A stretch of 64,000 nt of DNA from Arsukibacterium sp. UBA5043 (GTDB lineage Bacteria; Pseudomonadota; Gammaproteobacteria; Enterobacterales; Alteromonadaceae): assembly GCA_002415085.1 (NCBI GenBank), contig DIBV01000006.1, positions 440,684 through 504,683 on the forward strand, in the 5' to 3' direction. A program made the translations under genes and the position numbers. Positions 42,201 through 50,032 of this stretch are shown one piece after another. The notes beneath the pieces were generated by a model. That model made no database searches and was not told where the DNA came from. It worked only from the letters and a program-made list of their open reading frames with translations. Position 1 is the first letter of the stretch. The number at the start of each line of letters is the position of its first letter.

Positions 42201-43087
42201 TCAGCTTCTTCGGCATCGACTGTAAAGCCAATATTATAACTTTTGGCGACCAATACTAATTCTTTTAATTTTGGTACCAGCTCAGACATCACCCGATCAC
42301 GGTGGCTGAATTCATAACGGGGGTGGATCGCTGATAATTTTACCGAGATACCCGGGCTTTTAATCGGACCACGGCCTTTAGCGGCTTTACCAATGGCATG
42401 AATAGCCGTTAAGTAACTTTGATAATAACGATCGGCATCGGCCATGGTACGGGCACCTTCACCCAGCATGTCGTAAGAATAAACGTAGCCTTTTTTCTCA
42501 GTGTCTGCAGCGCGATCGATGGCATCGTCAATGGTGGTGCCCATGACAAACTGTTTGCCCATAATTTTCATGGCATAATTAACCGAGCGGCGGATAACCG
42601 GCTCGCCTAAGCGGCCCAGGGTTTTTTTCAGAATACCAAATTGTTCCGCTTTATTATTATCAGAGTAGTTGACCATTTTACCGGTAACGAGCAGACCCCA
42701 GGATGAGGCGTTAACAAACAGCGATTCGCTGCTACCTAAATGAGAACTCCAATCGCCATTAGCCAGTTTGTCACGGATCAACACTTCCTGGGTTTTTTTA
42801 TCCGGTACCCGTAGCAAAGCTTCGGCCAGACACATCAGCACTACGCCTTCTTCGCTGGACAGGGAAAACTCGTTTAACAAGGCATCAATACCACCCTGGC
42901 CATCCTGATCTTTACGGATATTCAGAACAATTTGCCGTGCCCGTTCCCAGGCCCGGCTGCGGGCTTTCACGCCCACTTCAGCCAGCGGTAACAGCATGTC
43001 GATAATCTGGTTTTCATCAATCCGGTAGTAGTCACGGATTTTCTGTCTGATAGGACATTCGGTAGTTAAATTACCAGTAAATAACAT
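39281..43087 (-). CDS. putA: Bifunctional proline dehydrogenase / pyrroline-5-carboxylate dehydrogenase
   Basis: A 1268-residue enzyme oxidising proline to glutamate in two steps with substrate channelling, on the inner face of the membrane. The FAD-dependent proline dehydrogenase domain spans about 140-450 (SVKLSAIHPRYEFSHRD, VRLVKGAYWDTEI, YAPVGEHENLLAYLVRRLLE). The NAD-dependent aldehyde dehydrogenase domain spans about 560-1030, with GFQSAGQRCSALRVL holding the catalytic Cys. A further C-terminal aldehyde-dehydrogenase-like domain follows. The protein begins directly with the alpha domain and lacks the N-terminal ribbon-helix-helix DNA-binding domain of trifunctional PutA, so it should not repress its own gene. 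AAGGGTGA precedes the ATG. No putP transporter gene is adjacent. Confidence 0.97.
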   Translation of the reverse strand: MLFTGNLTTECPIRQKIRDYYRIDENQIIDMLLPLAEVGVKARSRAWERARQIVLNIRKDQDGQGGIDALLNEFSLSSEEGVVLMCLAEALLRVPDKKTQEVLIRDKLANGDWSSHLGSSESLFVNASSWGLLVTGKMVNYSDNNKAEQFGILKKTLGRLGEPVIRRSVNYAMKIMGKQFVMGTTIDDAIDRAADTEKKGYVYSYDMLGEGARTMADADRYYQSYLTAIHAIGKAAKGRGPIKSPGISVKLSAIHPRYEFSHRDRVMSELVPKLKELVLVAKSYNIGFTVDAEEADRLDISLDIIEAVFSDPDLGDWTGFGLAVQAYQKRAIFVIEWLTQLARKVGRQIMVRLVKGAYWDTEIKTTQQDGLDHFPVFTRKASTDVSYKACAIKMLEARDALYPQFATHNAYTAATILEVAKGDNTGFEFQRLHGMGESLFDQIVTEEKIQCRVYAPVGEHENLLAYLVRRLLENGANSSFVNAIVDTTQPVEALLPDPVETLQSLRNKYNTQIKMPLDLYGAERANSRGLDLTDINTLVPFKANLDRWLEENLLSEDSLPEGAVAVRNPANHQEIIGHVTMHNSEQMQQLLTNADEAFKSWSATPIAQRANLLRRIGDILERHNDELVAICIKEAGKVAQDGIDEVREAVDFCRYYAARAEELAKDERFEPRGVILCISPWNFPLAIFLGQVAAAIVTGNTVIAKPAEQTSLIALRAIELMGIVGLPEHVVQAVIARGSDVGKTIVPDKRVQAVMFTGSTDTGTLISQTLANRNDIQVPLIAETGGQNCMIVDSTALPEQVVDDVISSGFQSAGQRCSALRVLFIQEDVADGIIAMLKGALKELHVGDPALLSTDIGPVIDAKALKNLNEHVEYLKDKATLHYECKIPDNSNNGAYFFAPRLYEIKDLSVLKREVFGPCVHIIRFKAKDLDKVIDQINGTGYGLTMGIHSRIEERCEYLARMSRAGNVYVNRNMIGAIVGAQPFGGRGLSGTGPKAGGPNYLLRLVKEQASPENVQMTNLTPDELDLHHTADADAQVQQLMENSLRDEKKWRATKLNDRVSVVRQLLAKIATVDIIDELADDLGSTLSDARAQLNRLEKHMRKAIVLPGPTGESNTLHYEPRGCVVCYADKSTSFNFWTLSIITALAAGNTVITVASELFYDEAQAFRDKFIATGVAKGVFQVARPDQLQSILAHPHLAGAVVAARSSRLGYFSQQLAKREGAILPVISAEYYDTLIKRLITEKTISIDTTASGGNTSLMTMVEDDES

Positions 43088-43390
43088 AATTCACCCTTAA
43101 CAAAATGGAGGCTGACCCTAAGTACGCTAGCCCAGGGAATGACACGCAAGCAAGCGTGCATACTAATCAAAATGTAGCAGAATGTGCTGGCTTAATTGCA
43201 GTATTTCTCCCTAGTTTACACGGCGTAACCGCAAATCAGCCCTATAAAATGCTGCCTTTTCTGGCAAAATACCAGACTAGCGAAGAACTTTGCAGCGAGC
43301 TGGCTGATCGGGGTATATCTGGCTACAGTAATAAGCCTGACAGTGTTACTCGCTGCAAGTTCAGGTAAACCAATATTTAAAGGTTGGCAA
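43088..43390. other. 303-base intergenic region between divergent putA and mipA
   Basis: This gap must hold the putA and mipA promoters. It contains a short inverted repeat (CACGC, six bases, GCGTG, near 43143). An open frame at 43105-43368 could encode 87 residues but has no ribosome site and no recognisable features, so it is not called. Nothing else stands out. Confidence 0.5.
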
Positions 43391-44164
43391 ATGCATCTAT
43401 TCAGATTTGTTTTAACGACGATTTTAGCCTTTACCGTGCTGACAAGTGGTGTGGTTCAGGCTCAGCAAGGCCAGCGGCAACCGGCGCAACAACCGCCACA
43501 GGGCTTTCTTTACGGCGTGGGTATCGGCATCAACCAGGAGATTTATCGTGGCTACAAAAGACGGACTATTCCGCTACCTCTGGTTGGGTACCGTGGTGAG
43601 AAACTGTCGGTTTATGGCCCTTTTGTCAGCTATCAGCTGTTACAACAAGGCAATTTTAGCGTCAGCGCCAAGCTTGCGCCGCGCTTTGCCGGTTTTGACG
43701 AATCAGACAGCAACGTGTTTTCCGGTATGGCGAAACGCAAAAGTTCGCTTGATGGCGGGATCGCTGTGCAGTTCCGCCAGCAATCCTGGTTATTTGAAGC
43801 TGAGACGGTAGTCGATCTGCTTGGAAATTCAAAAGGTCAGGAATCAAAACTGGCAGTCGGCTATAATGTTCGGTTTGGCCCGTTGCTGCTAGAGCCAAAA
43901 CTAGGTGTCAGCTATGCTGACAGCAATTTGGTGGATTACTACTACGGCGTTCGCCTGAATGAAGCGACCGCTGAACGCATGGCATATCGTGCTGGATCAG
44001 CTGTTAACTATAACGCCGGACTCTCCCTGAGCAATCCGTTGTTGGGAGGCATGGCCCGGTTGGGTGTCGAACATCACTGGTACGACAGCAGTATCAGCGA
44101 CAGTCCGTTAACCGACCGTGACAGTGGTGTGTCAGCATTTTTATCCTGGTCGAGGTTCTTCTGA
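43391..44164 (+). CDS. MipA/OmpV family outer-membrane protein
   Basis: A 257-residue exported beta-barrel. The ATG at 43391 begins MHLFRFVLTTILAFTVLTSG and a signal peptide ending about AQA; the longer frame from 43343 would bury it. Family features are GFLYGVGIGINQEIYRGYK, LPLVGYRGEKLSVYGP, alternating strands, and the ending FLSWSRFF with a terminal Phe. MipA was described as a scaffold between a peptidoglycan hydrolase and synthase in E. coli; OmpV relatives act as porins, so the role here is open. AAAGG lies seven bases before the ATG. Confidence 0.9.
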   Translation: MHLFRFVLTTILAFTVLTSGVVQAQQGQRQPAQQPPQGFLYGVGIGINQEIYRGYKRRTIPLPLVGYRGEKLSVYGPFVSYQLLQQGNFSVSAKLAPRFAGFDESDSNVFSGMAKRKSSLDGGIAVQFRQQSWLFEAETVVDLLGNSKGQESKLAVGYNVRFGPLLLEPKLGVSYADSNLVDYYYGVRLNEATAERMAYRAGSAVNYNAGLSLSNPLLGGMARLGVEHHWYDSSISDSPLTDRDSGVSAFLSWSRFF

Positions 44165-44201
44165 ATGGTGTTGTCGGGGTTTTTCTGAGTAAGGAGCTGC
44201 G

Positions 44202-44837
44202 GTGAGCAAGCAGATAGGGATTGTTACTGACATTTTTGGCCATTGCCGCGGGCTGGAACAGCTGTTGCAGGATTTAGCAGAAATGGGTCACCATCAGACG
44301 CCAGCCAGCAGACTAAATATCACAGTTATTGACCCCTATCAGCAGCAAACTCAGAGTTTTAGCGATGAACAGCAGGCTTACGCTGCTTACAGTGAGCAAT
44401 GTGGCCATGATAATTATGCCAGTATTGTGGCCAGAGCTATCCAGCAGCCGGTTGATTTAGCCATTGGTTTTAGCGCCGGCGCCAGTGCCTTGTGGCGGGC
44501 GTTATCTACGCCGGCGGCAGCCAACATCAAACAGGCGATGCTGTTTTATCCGGGGCAAATTCATCATCATCTGAAACTGACACCCGACATTCCGGCGAGC
44601 ATTATATTTGGCGCCAGTGAGCCGCATTTTAACGTTGATAGCATGCTGCAATTGTTGTCGCAAAAACCATCAGTTAATGCCTGCAAAACGGCCTACCAGC
44701 ACGGTTTTATGAACCTGCCATCAGCCGCTTTTAATGCTGCAGGCTATCAGCATTACCTGAATGTTATAAAAGAAAAATCAGGCTGGTTGCTTAATACTCC
44801 CACCAACACTGCTGCCACCACTGCAGAAACTCGGTGA
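44202..44837 (+). CDS. Dienelactone-hydrolase-like alpha/beta-hydrolase protein
   Basis: A 211-residue cytosolic protein with alpha/beta-hydrolase signs: the nucleophile elbow GFSAGASALWRAL, a strand followed by FGASEPHFNVD that could supply the acid, and His in YQHGFMNLPSAAF. It resembles small dienelactone-hydrolase-like proteins. The substrate is unknown. It begins with GTG, supported by AGGAG six bases upstream. The last 47 bases overlap antisense with the 3' end of the convergent EF-hand gene, an unusual coding overlap. Confidence 0.8.
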   Translation: MSKQIGIVTDIFGHCRGLEQLLQDLAEMGHHQTPASRLNITVIDPYQQQTQSFSDEQQAYAAYSEQCGHDNYASIVARAIQQPVDLAIGFSAGASALWRALSTPAAANIKQAMLFYPGQIHHHLKLTPDIPASIIFGASEPHFNVDSMLQLLSQKPSVNACKTAYQHGFMNLPSAAFNAAGYQHYLNVIKEKSGWLLNTPTNTAATTAETR

Positions 44838-45036
44838 AATCAATAAAACCATCGCCGTTTTTATCAATAAGTTTAAAGCCTTCATCGACATGGCTGGCTT
44901 TGGTTTTCGGCGCCAGTACCGTCAGCAGTTCAATAAACTCAGTGATATCAATCTGACCATTGCCATCACGGTCAAAAAACTCAAATTCGCTTCTGATTTC
45001 TGCCTGTTGTTGTTCAGTTAATGTTTCGGTACTCAC
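44791..45036 (-). CDS. EF-hand calcium-binding protein
   Basis: An 81-residue cytosolic protein with two complete EF hands: DRDGNGQIDITE (about 22-33) and DKNGDGFIDFTE (about 58-69), each with the Asp/Asn/Gly pattern and final Glu of a functional calcium loop. The ending is rich in Trp (FLQWWQQCWWEY), possibly a hydrophobic patch exposed by calcium. It appears to start at GTG (MSTETLTEQQQ). It could be a small calcium sensor or buffer; the partner is unknown. Its 3' end overlaps the convergent hydrolase gene by 47 bases, so the Trp-rich tail lies in the shared sequence. Confidence 0.9.
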   Translation of the reverse strand: MSTETLTEQQQAEIRSEFEFFDRDGNGQIDITEFIELLTVLAPKTKASHVDEGFKLIDKNGDGFIDFTEFLQWWQQCWWEY

Positions 45037-45203
45037 GTGCCTTGCCTTATAAATTAGTCAAATTCCGGCCCAGTGTACTTGGCGCAGAAATATCTGTCTA
45101 CGCCGGTTGCTTGCTGCCGCTGGTTTGGCGACATTGCGCAGGGACTGTTATGCTTTACTGAAATTTTCACACTAACAACCCGGGACAATCGGACAGGGGG
45201 CAT

Positions 45204-46172
45204 ATGATGCGTACTCGGTTAAGCCGCAGGCAAAGCTTAAAATTACTGGGAGCAGCAGTCGCTGCGGGCTTATTGCCCTCTTTGCCTTTTATCGGCGCAC
45301 CGGTTTTGGCAAACCCGTCTGAGTCTGGCAATAACCCTATGCTGAAAAAAAATCTTGGCAATGCTGACACCACCCTGCCGGTTATCGGTATGGGTACCTG
45401 GCGCACCTTTAATGTTGGTAGCGATCCGGTGTTGCTGGATGCCAGAACCCAGGTTGTTAAAGCCTTTTTTGAGCACGGCGGCGGCCTGGTGGACTCGTCA
45501 CCAATGTACGGCTCGGCACCGGACGTTATGGGCTATGCCCTGCAAAAGCTTGGCATACCCGATAGCCTGTTTTCGGCCGAAAAAGTCTGGAGCCCGGCGG
45601 GTGGCTCAGCGCGTGAGCAGGTGGCTGAGCTGAAAAACCGCTGGCAGGTCGGGCGGTTTAATCTGGTACAGGTGCACAACCTGACCGACTGGCGCGAGCA
45701 TCTGGCCGCATTACAACAAATGAAAGCAGAAGGTAAGCTTGGCTATATTGGTATAACCACCTCGCATGGCCGTCGCCATCGGGAGCTGGAACAGATTATG
45801 ACAGCGCAGAATATCGACTTTATCCAGCTGACGTACAATATAACGCACCGCGAAGCGGAGCAGCGTTTACTGCCATTAGCGCAGGAAAAAGGCATAGCGG
45901 TGATAGCCAACCGGCCTTTTGATGGCGGCAGTTTGATTAAAGGCATTCAACGCCGTGGCGAGCGCTTGCCCGACTGGGCCCGGGCGGAGTGCGGTTGCAC
46001 TACCTGGGCCGATTTTCTACTGAAATTTATTGTCAGCCACCCGGCGATTACCTGCGCCATTCCGGCCACAACGCAAGTAGCTCATATGCGGGAAAATATG
46101 GGGGCGGGTAGCGGAGCGATGCCGTCAGCGAGCGGCCGGCAGCGGATGCAGCGCGACGTTGCTGCCTTATAA
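45204..46172 (+). CDS. Tat-exported aldo/keto reductase
   Basis: A 322-residue protein with a twin-arginine signal (SRRQSLKLLGAAVAAGLLPS) and probable cleavage near residue 36 (VLANP). The mature part is an aldo/keto reductase barrel: GMGTWRTFNVG, DSSPMYGSAPDVMGYAL (Tyr of the catalytic set), FSAEKVW (Lys), LVQVHNLTDW (His) and IAVIANRPFDGGSL. NADPH would not be expected in the periplasm, so it is likely folded with its cofactor before export, as Tat allows. The next gene starts 11 bases later, so the reductase and the membrane protein are likely one operon. Confidence 0.9.
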   Translation: MMRTRLSRRQSLKLLGAAVAAGLLPSLPFIGAPVLANPSESGNNPMLKKNLGNADTTLPVIGMGTWRTFNVGSDPVLLDARTQVVKAFFEHGGGLVDSSPMYGSAPDVMGYALQKLGIPDSLFSAEKVWSPAGGSAREQVAELKNRWQVGRFNLVQVHNLTDWREHLAALQQMKAEGKLGYIGITTSHGRRHRELEQIMTAQNIDFIQLTYNITHREAEQRLLPLAQEKGIAVIANRPFDGGSLIKGIQRRGERLPDWARAECGCTTWADFLLKFIVSHPAITCAIPATTQVAHMRENMGAGSGAMPSASGRQRMQRDVAAL

Positions 46173-46183
46173 ATGGAGACGCT

Positions 46184-46780
46184 ATGAGCGGCGGTGCAGG
46201 CTACCAGTTGCAGCAATTTATCCCCTTTAGCCATGATGTTTATCTGCGGCTATTAGAGCGGATTGGTGAAACTTACTGGCCCTGGCATATTGCGACGCTG
46301 TTGCTGGGTGTATTAGTGCTGCTGCTGGCACTGCGACATCAAGCCCGAGCCGGCAGTATGCTGCTGGCACCACTGTGGCTGGTTGTCGGCGTGGCGTTTT
46401 TTCTCCGCCACTATGCTGAGCTGAACTGGGCCGGTAACTATATTGGCTATGCTTTTATCGCCGAGGCGGTATTGCTGCTGGGTATTGCGCTAAGCGGTAA
46501 AGGCCTTGCTGAAACAGCAGCCGACAAACGGCCAGCGGTCATTATCGGTTTGATATTAGCCTTAACCGGTCTGGTGGGCTGGCCTTTTATTGGCCTGTTA
46601 AGCGGCGACTCCTGGTATCAGGCAGCGGTGTTTGGCATTTATGCTGATCCTACCGCTATCGCCACCCTGGGCCTGCTGCTGATACTGCTAAGAGGCTGGC
46701 TATTGTGGCTAAGCGCCATTATACCGCTGCTGTGGCTGGTGGTGTCAGGTCTGACCTGGTGGGTGTTGCTTAACTCTTAG
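46184..46780 (+). CDS. DUF6064-like integral membrane protein
   Basis: A 198-residue membrane protein with six predicted helices. The opening FIPFSHDVYLRLLERIGETY and the phase-spaced helices resemble the DUF6064 family; that assignment is from memory of the pattern. GGAG precedes the ATG, which is 11 bases after the aldo/keto reductase stop. It might anchor or supply electrons to the exported reductase, but no heme or quinone motif is visible, so this is only a context guess. Confidence 0.7.
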   Translation: MSGGAGYQLQQFIPFSHDVYLRLLERIGETYWPWHIATLLLGVLVLLLALRHQARAGSMLLAPLWLVVGVAFFLRHYAELNWAGNYIGYAFIAEAVLLLGIALSGKGLAETAADKRPAVIIGLILALTGLVGWPFIGLLSGDSWYQAAVFGIYADPTAIATLGLLLILLRGWLLWLSAIIPLLWLVVSGLTWWVLLNS

Positions 46781-46912
46781 TTCTGGTTAAGTAGCATATC
46801 TGCCGGATCCAACACTTTTCCTTTAAATCTCAGCACTTCCTCATCTTTTGCTCATGTATTTTCAGTCTGGTCAGGTCATGCTGCAGCTTTAGCAATCATC
46901 AGGAAATACGCG

Positions 46913-47479
46913 ATGCAAACATCTGCACCTAAAAAACCATTCTGGCAAAACCCGTGGCGTATAGCAGGCTGGGGGCTGATTATCTGCTTGTTGCTGCTAC
47001 CGCTAATCGCTATGCAATTTACCGCACAAGTAAACTGGACCGGCTTCGACTTTGTGGCCGCCGGAATCCTGCTTGCTGGCACCGGCTTATTAATTGAACT
47101 TGGCTATCGTTTTAACCGCAGTGGTGCCGGTCGCGCTGGTTGGGCAGTAGCCGTATTAACCTCGTTGCTGTTGATCTGGATAAACCTGGCAGTGGGCATA
47201 ATTGGTAGCGAAGATAATCCGGCGAATCTGCTGTATCTGGCAGTGCTTGCGTCAGTGCCACTGGGCGGATTATTGGTGCGCTTTAAAGCTAAGGGTATGA
47301 GTTATGTGTTGCTATTTACTGCCGGTTTGCAAATCGCAGTAGAGGCAATAATCCAGGTCGGTGGGCTGGGTGCTGCGCCGGTTATCAATGCCGCTTTTGC
47401 GCTGTTATGGTTATTGGCAGCCGGGTTATTACGAAATGCCGGCACAATACTCGCCGCAAACGCGGCTTCTGATGCATAA
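46913..47479 (+). CDS. Hypothetical five- to six-helix membrane protein
   Basis: A 188-residue membrane protein with helices near residues 18-36, 46-62, 78-98, 106-122, 128-145 and 155-175. The N-terminus (TSAPKKPFWQNPWRIAGWG) resembles small membrane proteins annotated only as hypothetical. AGGAAA lies before the ATG. The winged-helix gene starts 56 bases downstream on the same strand, so the two may be cotranscribed. Function unknown. Confidence 0.75.
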   Translation: MQTSAPKKPFWQNPWRIAGWGLIICLLLLPLIAMQFTAQVNWTGFDFVAAGILLAGTGLLIELGYRFNRSGAGRAGWAVAVLTSLLLIWINLAVGIIGSEDNPANLLYLAVLASVPLGGLLVRFKAKGMSYVLLFTAGLQIAVEAIIQVGGLGAAPVINAAFALLWLLAAGLLRNAGTILAANAASDA

Positions 47480-47535
47480 TAACGCCATTGTAATGTAGCC
47501 CATCGGGCTGCATAAGCCGGGAGTAGTATTGTCTT

Positions 47536-48642
47536 ATGACGGCACAGCGTTATTATTTTGCCGATTTTGTGTTGGATCCGGCACAGCGCCAGTTGTTGTG
47601 TGGTAGCCAGCAACTGGAGCTGAATGCCCGTTATCTGGATGCGTTAGTATTACTGGTGCAGGAAGCGGGCAAGCTAATCAGCAAACAGCGGTTTTTTGAT
47701 GAAGTCTGGCAGGGCACGGTGGTAACTGACGAAGCACTTACCCAGTGTATTCGCAATTTACGCCGTCAGTTGCAGGACAGCGCCTCCGCCCCCCGTTTTA
47801 TCGAAACCGTACCCAAACATGGTTATCGCTTTATTGCCGCGGTAAGCTGCTCAAGCCCGGCTGCAGCAGTCGAACACCCCTCTGGGCAGCCGGGCCGGCG
47901 CCAGCTGCTTTGGCATTTAACCGGGCAGGGGGCATTAGGGGCTGCTGTAGCCGGGCTGATTGGCGGCGGGCTGTATGGGCTGGTTGGCGCAGCACAGGCG
48001 CTGGCAACCGGTAGCCAGGCGCTTTCGGTGTTGCTGGTGATGCTAACGGTTACCACGCTGATTGCAATACTGGCCGGGGCCGCGGTGTCATCCGGCCTGG
48101 CGTTGGCGAAAATGTGGCTGATCCGGCCATCGGGGCAGCAGCAAAAGCAGCTGCAGCTCAAAAAACTCGGCTATCTGTTACTTGGTGGTGGCGCCGCTGG
48201 CTTACTAATCGGTGCCTTTGTCAGCTTATTGCTGCAGGAAACCTTTTTGTTATTTCTGGGGCGCAGCCCGGCGCATATTACCGGTGCCACCGAGGGGTTA
48301 ATAATTGGCCTGGCAGCAGGCATAAGTTACTGGTTACTGTTAACTGCGCGTCGCGCTGCCAGCCGGCAGCGTTTTAACTGTGTTGCTGTGTTTCAGGCCG
48401 CGGTGCCCGGTTTGCTGGCAGGTTTACTAATCAGCCTTGGCGGTGGAGTATTGTTGGCAGGCAGTCTGGCGCAACTGGCGACAGAATTTCCAAATGCAAC
48501 CGCTGGTAGCTTGCTGGCGCTGGATGCTTTCAGTCCGGCACAAGGCTTCAGTATCGCAGGCGTAATCAGCGCCATGCTGGAAGCCGGCTTATTTACTACC
48601 GGCCTGACTTTGGGATTAACCTCCCGATTGCAGCGGGTATAG
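47536..48642 (+). CDS. Winged-helix regulator fused to a multi-helix membrane domain
   Basis: A 368-residue protein. Residues 1-100 are an OmpR/CadC-type DNA-binding winged helix (YYFADFVLDPAQRQLLCGSQ, FDEVWQGTVVTDEALTQ, FIETVPKHGYRFIAAV). The rest is not the single helix plus periplasmic sensor of CadC but at least six hydrophobic segments rich in Gly/Ala/Leu (GALGAAVAGLIGGGLYGLVG, VLLVMLTVTTLIAILAGAAV and others). A one-component regulator whose sensor is the membrane domain itself is the simplest reading. The upstream membrane protein genes could be its targets or partners; this is inference. Confidence 0.85.
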   Translation: MTAQRYYFADFVLDPAQRQLLCGSQQLELNARYLDALVLLVQEAGKLISKQRFFDEVWQGTVVTDEALTQCIRNLRRQLQDSASAPRFIETVPKHGYRFIAAVSCSSPAAAVEHPSGQPGRRQLLWHLTGQGALGAAVAGLIGGGLYGLVGAAQALATGSQALSVLLVMLTVTTLIAILAGAAVSSGLALAKMWLIRPSGQQQKQLQLKKLGYLLLGGGAAGLLIGAFVSLLLQETFLLFLGRSPAHITGATEGLIIGLAAGISYWLLLTARRAASRQRFNCVAVFQAAVPGLLAGLLISLGGGVLLAGSLAQLATEFPNATAGSLLALDAFSPAQGFSIAGVISAMLEAGLFTTGLTLGLTSRLQRV

Positions 48643-48659
48643 CCAGCGCGCCTGCCGTT

Positions 48660-49118
48660 TTAATTGGCAAGCTCATCTGCCAGCTCCTGCACCAGCGGGT
48701 TCATAAGTTGGTACACCCAGACTGTCTCACCATTTTGCAGGATTACTTCTACCCGCTCATAACGCACACCCAGCCGCTCATAGCGGTCCAGCGCCCTAAG
48801 CTCGGTGCCGCTTACGGTAATAACGAGGCCTTCAGTAACTTCGCCGGGGGCAGGCGTTATATCCAGCGCTTCTTGCTGATAGCCGGGCAGGGCTGCCGGC
48901 ACGCCTTTGCCGGCGCGGCCCATCACCAGAGCGCGCACCCAGGGTTTTTTCAGGGTACCGTAAACAAACACCGAATAGCTGGCGTTGTCGTCTATTTCAG
49001 GTAGCTCAACGGTTGGCTGGTAACCAAAGGGGCTGACAAAGGTCAGCCACAGGTAACCGACCACCACAATAAGCAATGCTGACAGCGTAAGCAGGACGGG
49101 GCGGATCAATTTTGTCAT
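48660..49118 (-). CDS. Membrane-anchored gamma-glutamylcyclotransferase-like protein
   Basis: A 152-residue protein. An N-terminal membrane helix (PVLLTLSALLIVVVGYLWLTF) anchors a domain of the gamma-glutamylcyclotransferase/AIG2 family with the substrate-binding motif VFVYGTLKKPWVRALV. The Glu in APGEVTEGLV and ALDRYERLGVRYERV are also typical. Cytosolic relatives convert gamma-glutamyl compounds to 5-oxoproline; facing outwards, this one would act on other substrates or be inactive. The ATG at 49118 (AGGG upstream) is preferred over 49166, which would start inside the dispersed repeat. Confidence 0.8.
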   Translation of the reverse strand: MTKLIRPVLLTLSALLIVVVGYLWLTFVSPFGYQPTVELPEIDDNASYSVFVYGTLKKPWVRALVMGRAGKGVPAALPGYQQEALDITPAPGEVTEGLVITVSGTELRALDRYERLGVRYERVEVILQNGETVWVYQLMNPLVQELADELAN

Positions 49119-49141
49119 GATAAAACCCTGCCAGATAATTT

Positions 49142-49180
49142 TGCCGAATACAACACTCTTGCTCACTCGCCAGGGCCACT
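49142..49180 (+). repeat. Dispersed repeat, copy 2
   Basis: 34 of 39 bases identical to 12774-12812, same orientation. It lies 24 bases upstream of the cyclotransferase-like gene start, in the gap towards the divergent PEP-CTERM-like gene. The rest of this 279-base gap is A/T rich with no visible gene. Confidence 0.65.
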
Positions 49181-49397
49181 ATGCAAGGCTTCTTTTCTTG
49201 CACCCAATGACATGCATGCAGAGGGCCGGGTATGCCTCGCAAAAAAATCAATAAAGTGTCAGCTAAATTTACATAATCTAATGCTTGTTAGTGCGGCCAA
49301 TTACAAGATTATGAATTATATAGTGATATTTTCATGGCTCATTTATTGCTTGAAAGCGCAAACCGAATTGTCGGCTATAACCTATAGGTATTTTTGA

Positions 49398-50015
49398 ATG
49401 AAGCAGTTAGCAGTAAAATTTCTGGTAGTAACCTCTTTGTTATTTGTTAGTACGAACCTTTGGGCGAGCATTATTACGTTTAATGACCGTGTATTGTTTG
49501 AACAGTTTGTAGCCGAATTTGTTATTGACGACTTAGAAGGATTAAGCCAGGGCACTACCGGCCGCGTGCGGCCTGACTTCAGCTGGACAATGAGTGACTA
49601 CGGCTGTCCAAACAGCAGCGGTTGTAACGGTTATGGCGCAGGCAATCCATTTGTTAGCGGCGGAAACGACTGGTTATGGCTTTACAATAGTGGCAATTTC
49701 AATTTTAACTTTGGTATCAGTGCTTTTGGTTTCGACTATGCTGATCCGTATTTTGCCAGTGCCAGCAACGTCGGTCTTCAGGGTTTTGAAAGTGGCCTAA
49801 ATGCCAATGGTTCATTTTTTGGTATTGCCACAACTGATGGTTCGTTGTTAACGACTATTAGCTACCAGCAATTTTCAATCTTTCAGGGTATTGATAATGT
49901 AACGTTCTCGACCACTGCAAATAACGCGCTGCAGGTATCAGCTCCTGCTACGTTTTCGCTATTTATGTTAGCGCTAGCCGGTATCGCATTTAGCTCTCGT
50001 AAAAGACAAAAATAA
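49398..50015 (+). CDS. Secreted protein with PEP-CTERM-like sorting tail (VSAPAT variant)
   Basis: A 205-residue protein with a signal peptide (residues 1-23, ending NLWAS). The middle is Gly/Asn/Phe/Ser rich with repeats such as FNFNFGISAFGFDYADPYF. The C-terminus has the tripartite sorting pattern: VSAPAT in place of VPEPAT, a hydrophobic helix (FSLFMLALAGIAF) and a basic end (SSRKRQK). Such tails are cut by exosortase, and the proteins go to the surface or to exopolysaccharide. No exosortase or polysaccharide genes are in the window. The gene stands alone. Confidence 0.8.
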   Translation: MKQLAVKFLVVTSLLFVSTNLWASIITFNDRVLFEQFVAEFVIDDLEGLSQGTTGRVRPDFSWTMSDYGCPNSSGCNGYGAGNPFVSGGNDWLWLYNSGNFNFNFGISAFGFDYADPYFASASNVGLQGFESGLNANGSFFGIATTDGSLLTTISYQQFSIFQGIDNVTFSTTANNALQVSAPATFSLFMLALAGIAFSSRKRQK

Positions 50016-50032
50016 TTTTCTACCAGCTGCCG

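Noticed and set aside
43105-43368. 87-codon open frame between putA and mipA
   Set aside because: No ribosome site, no recognised features, and it would fill the divergent promoter region of two well-supported genes.
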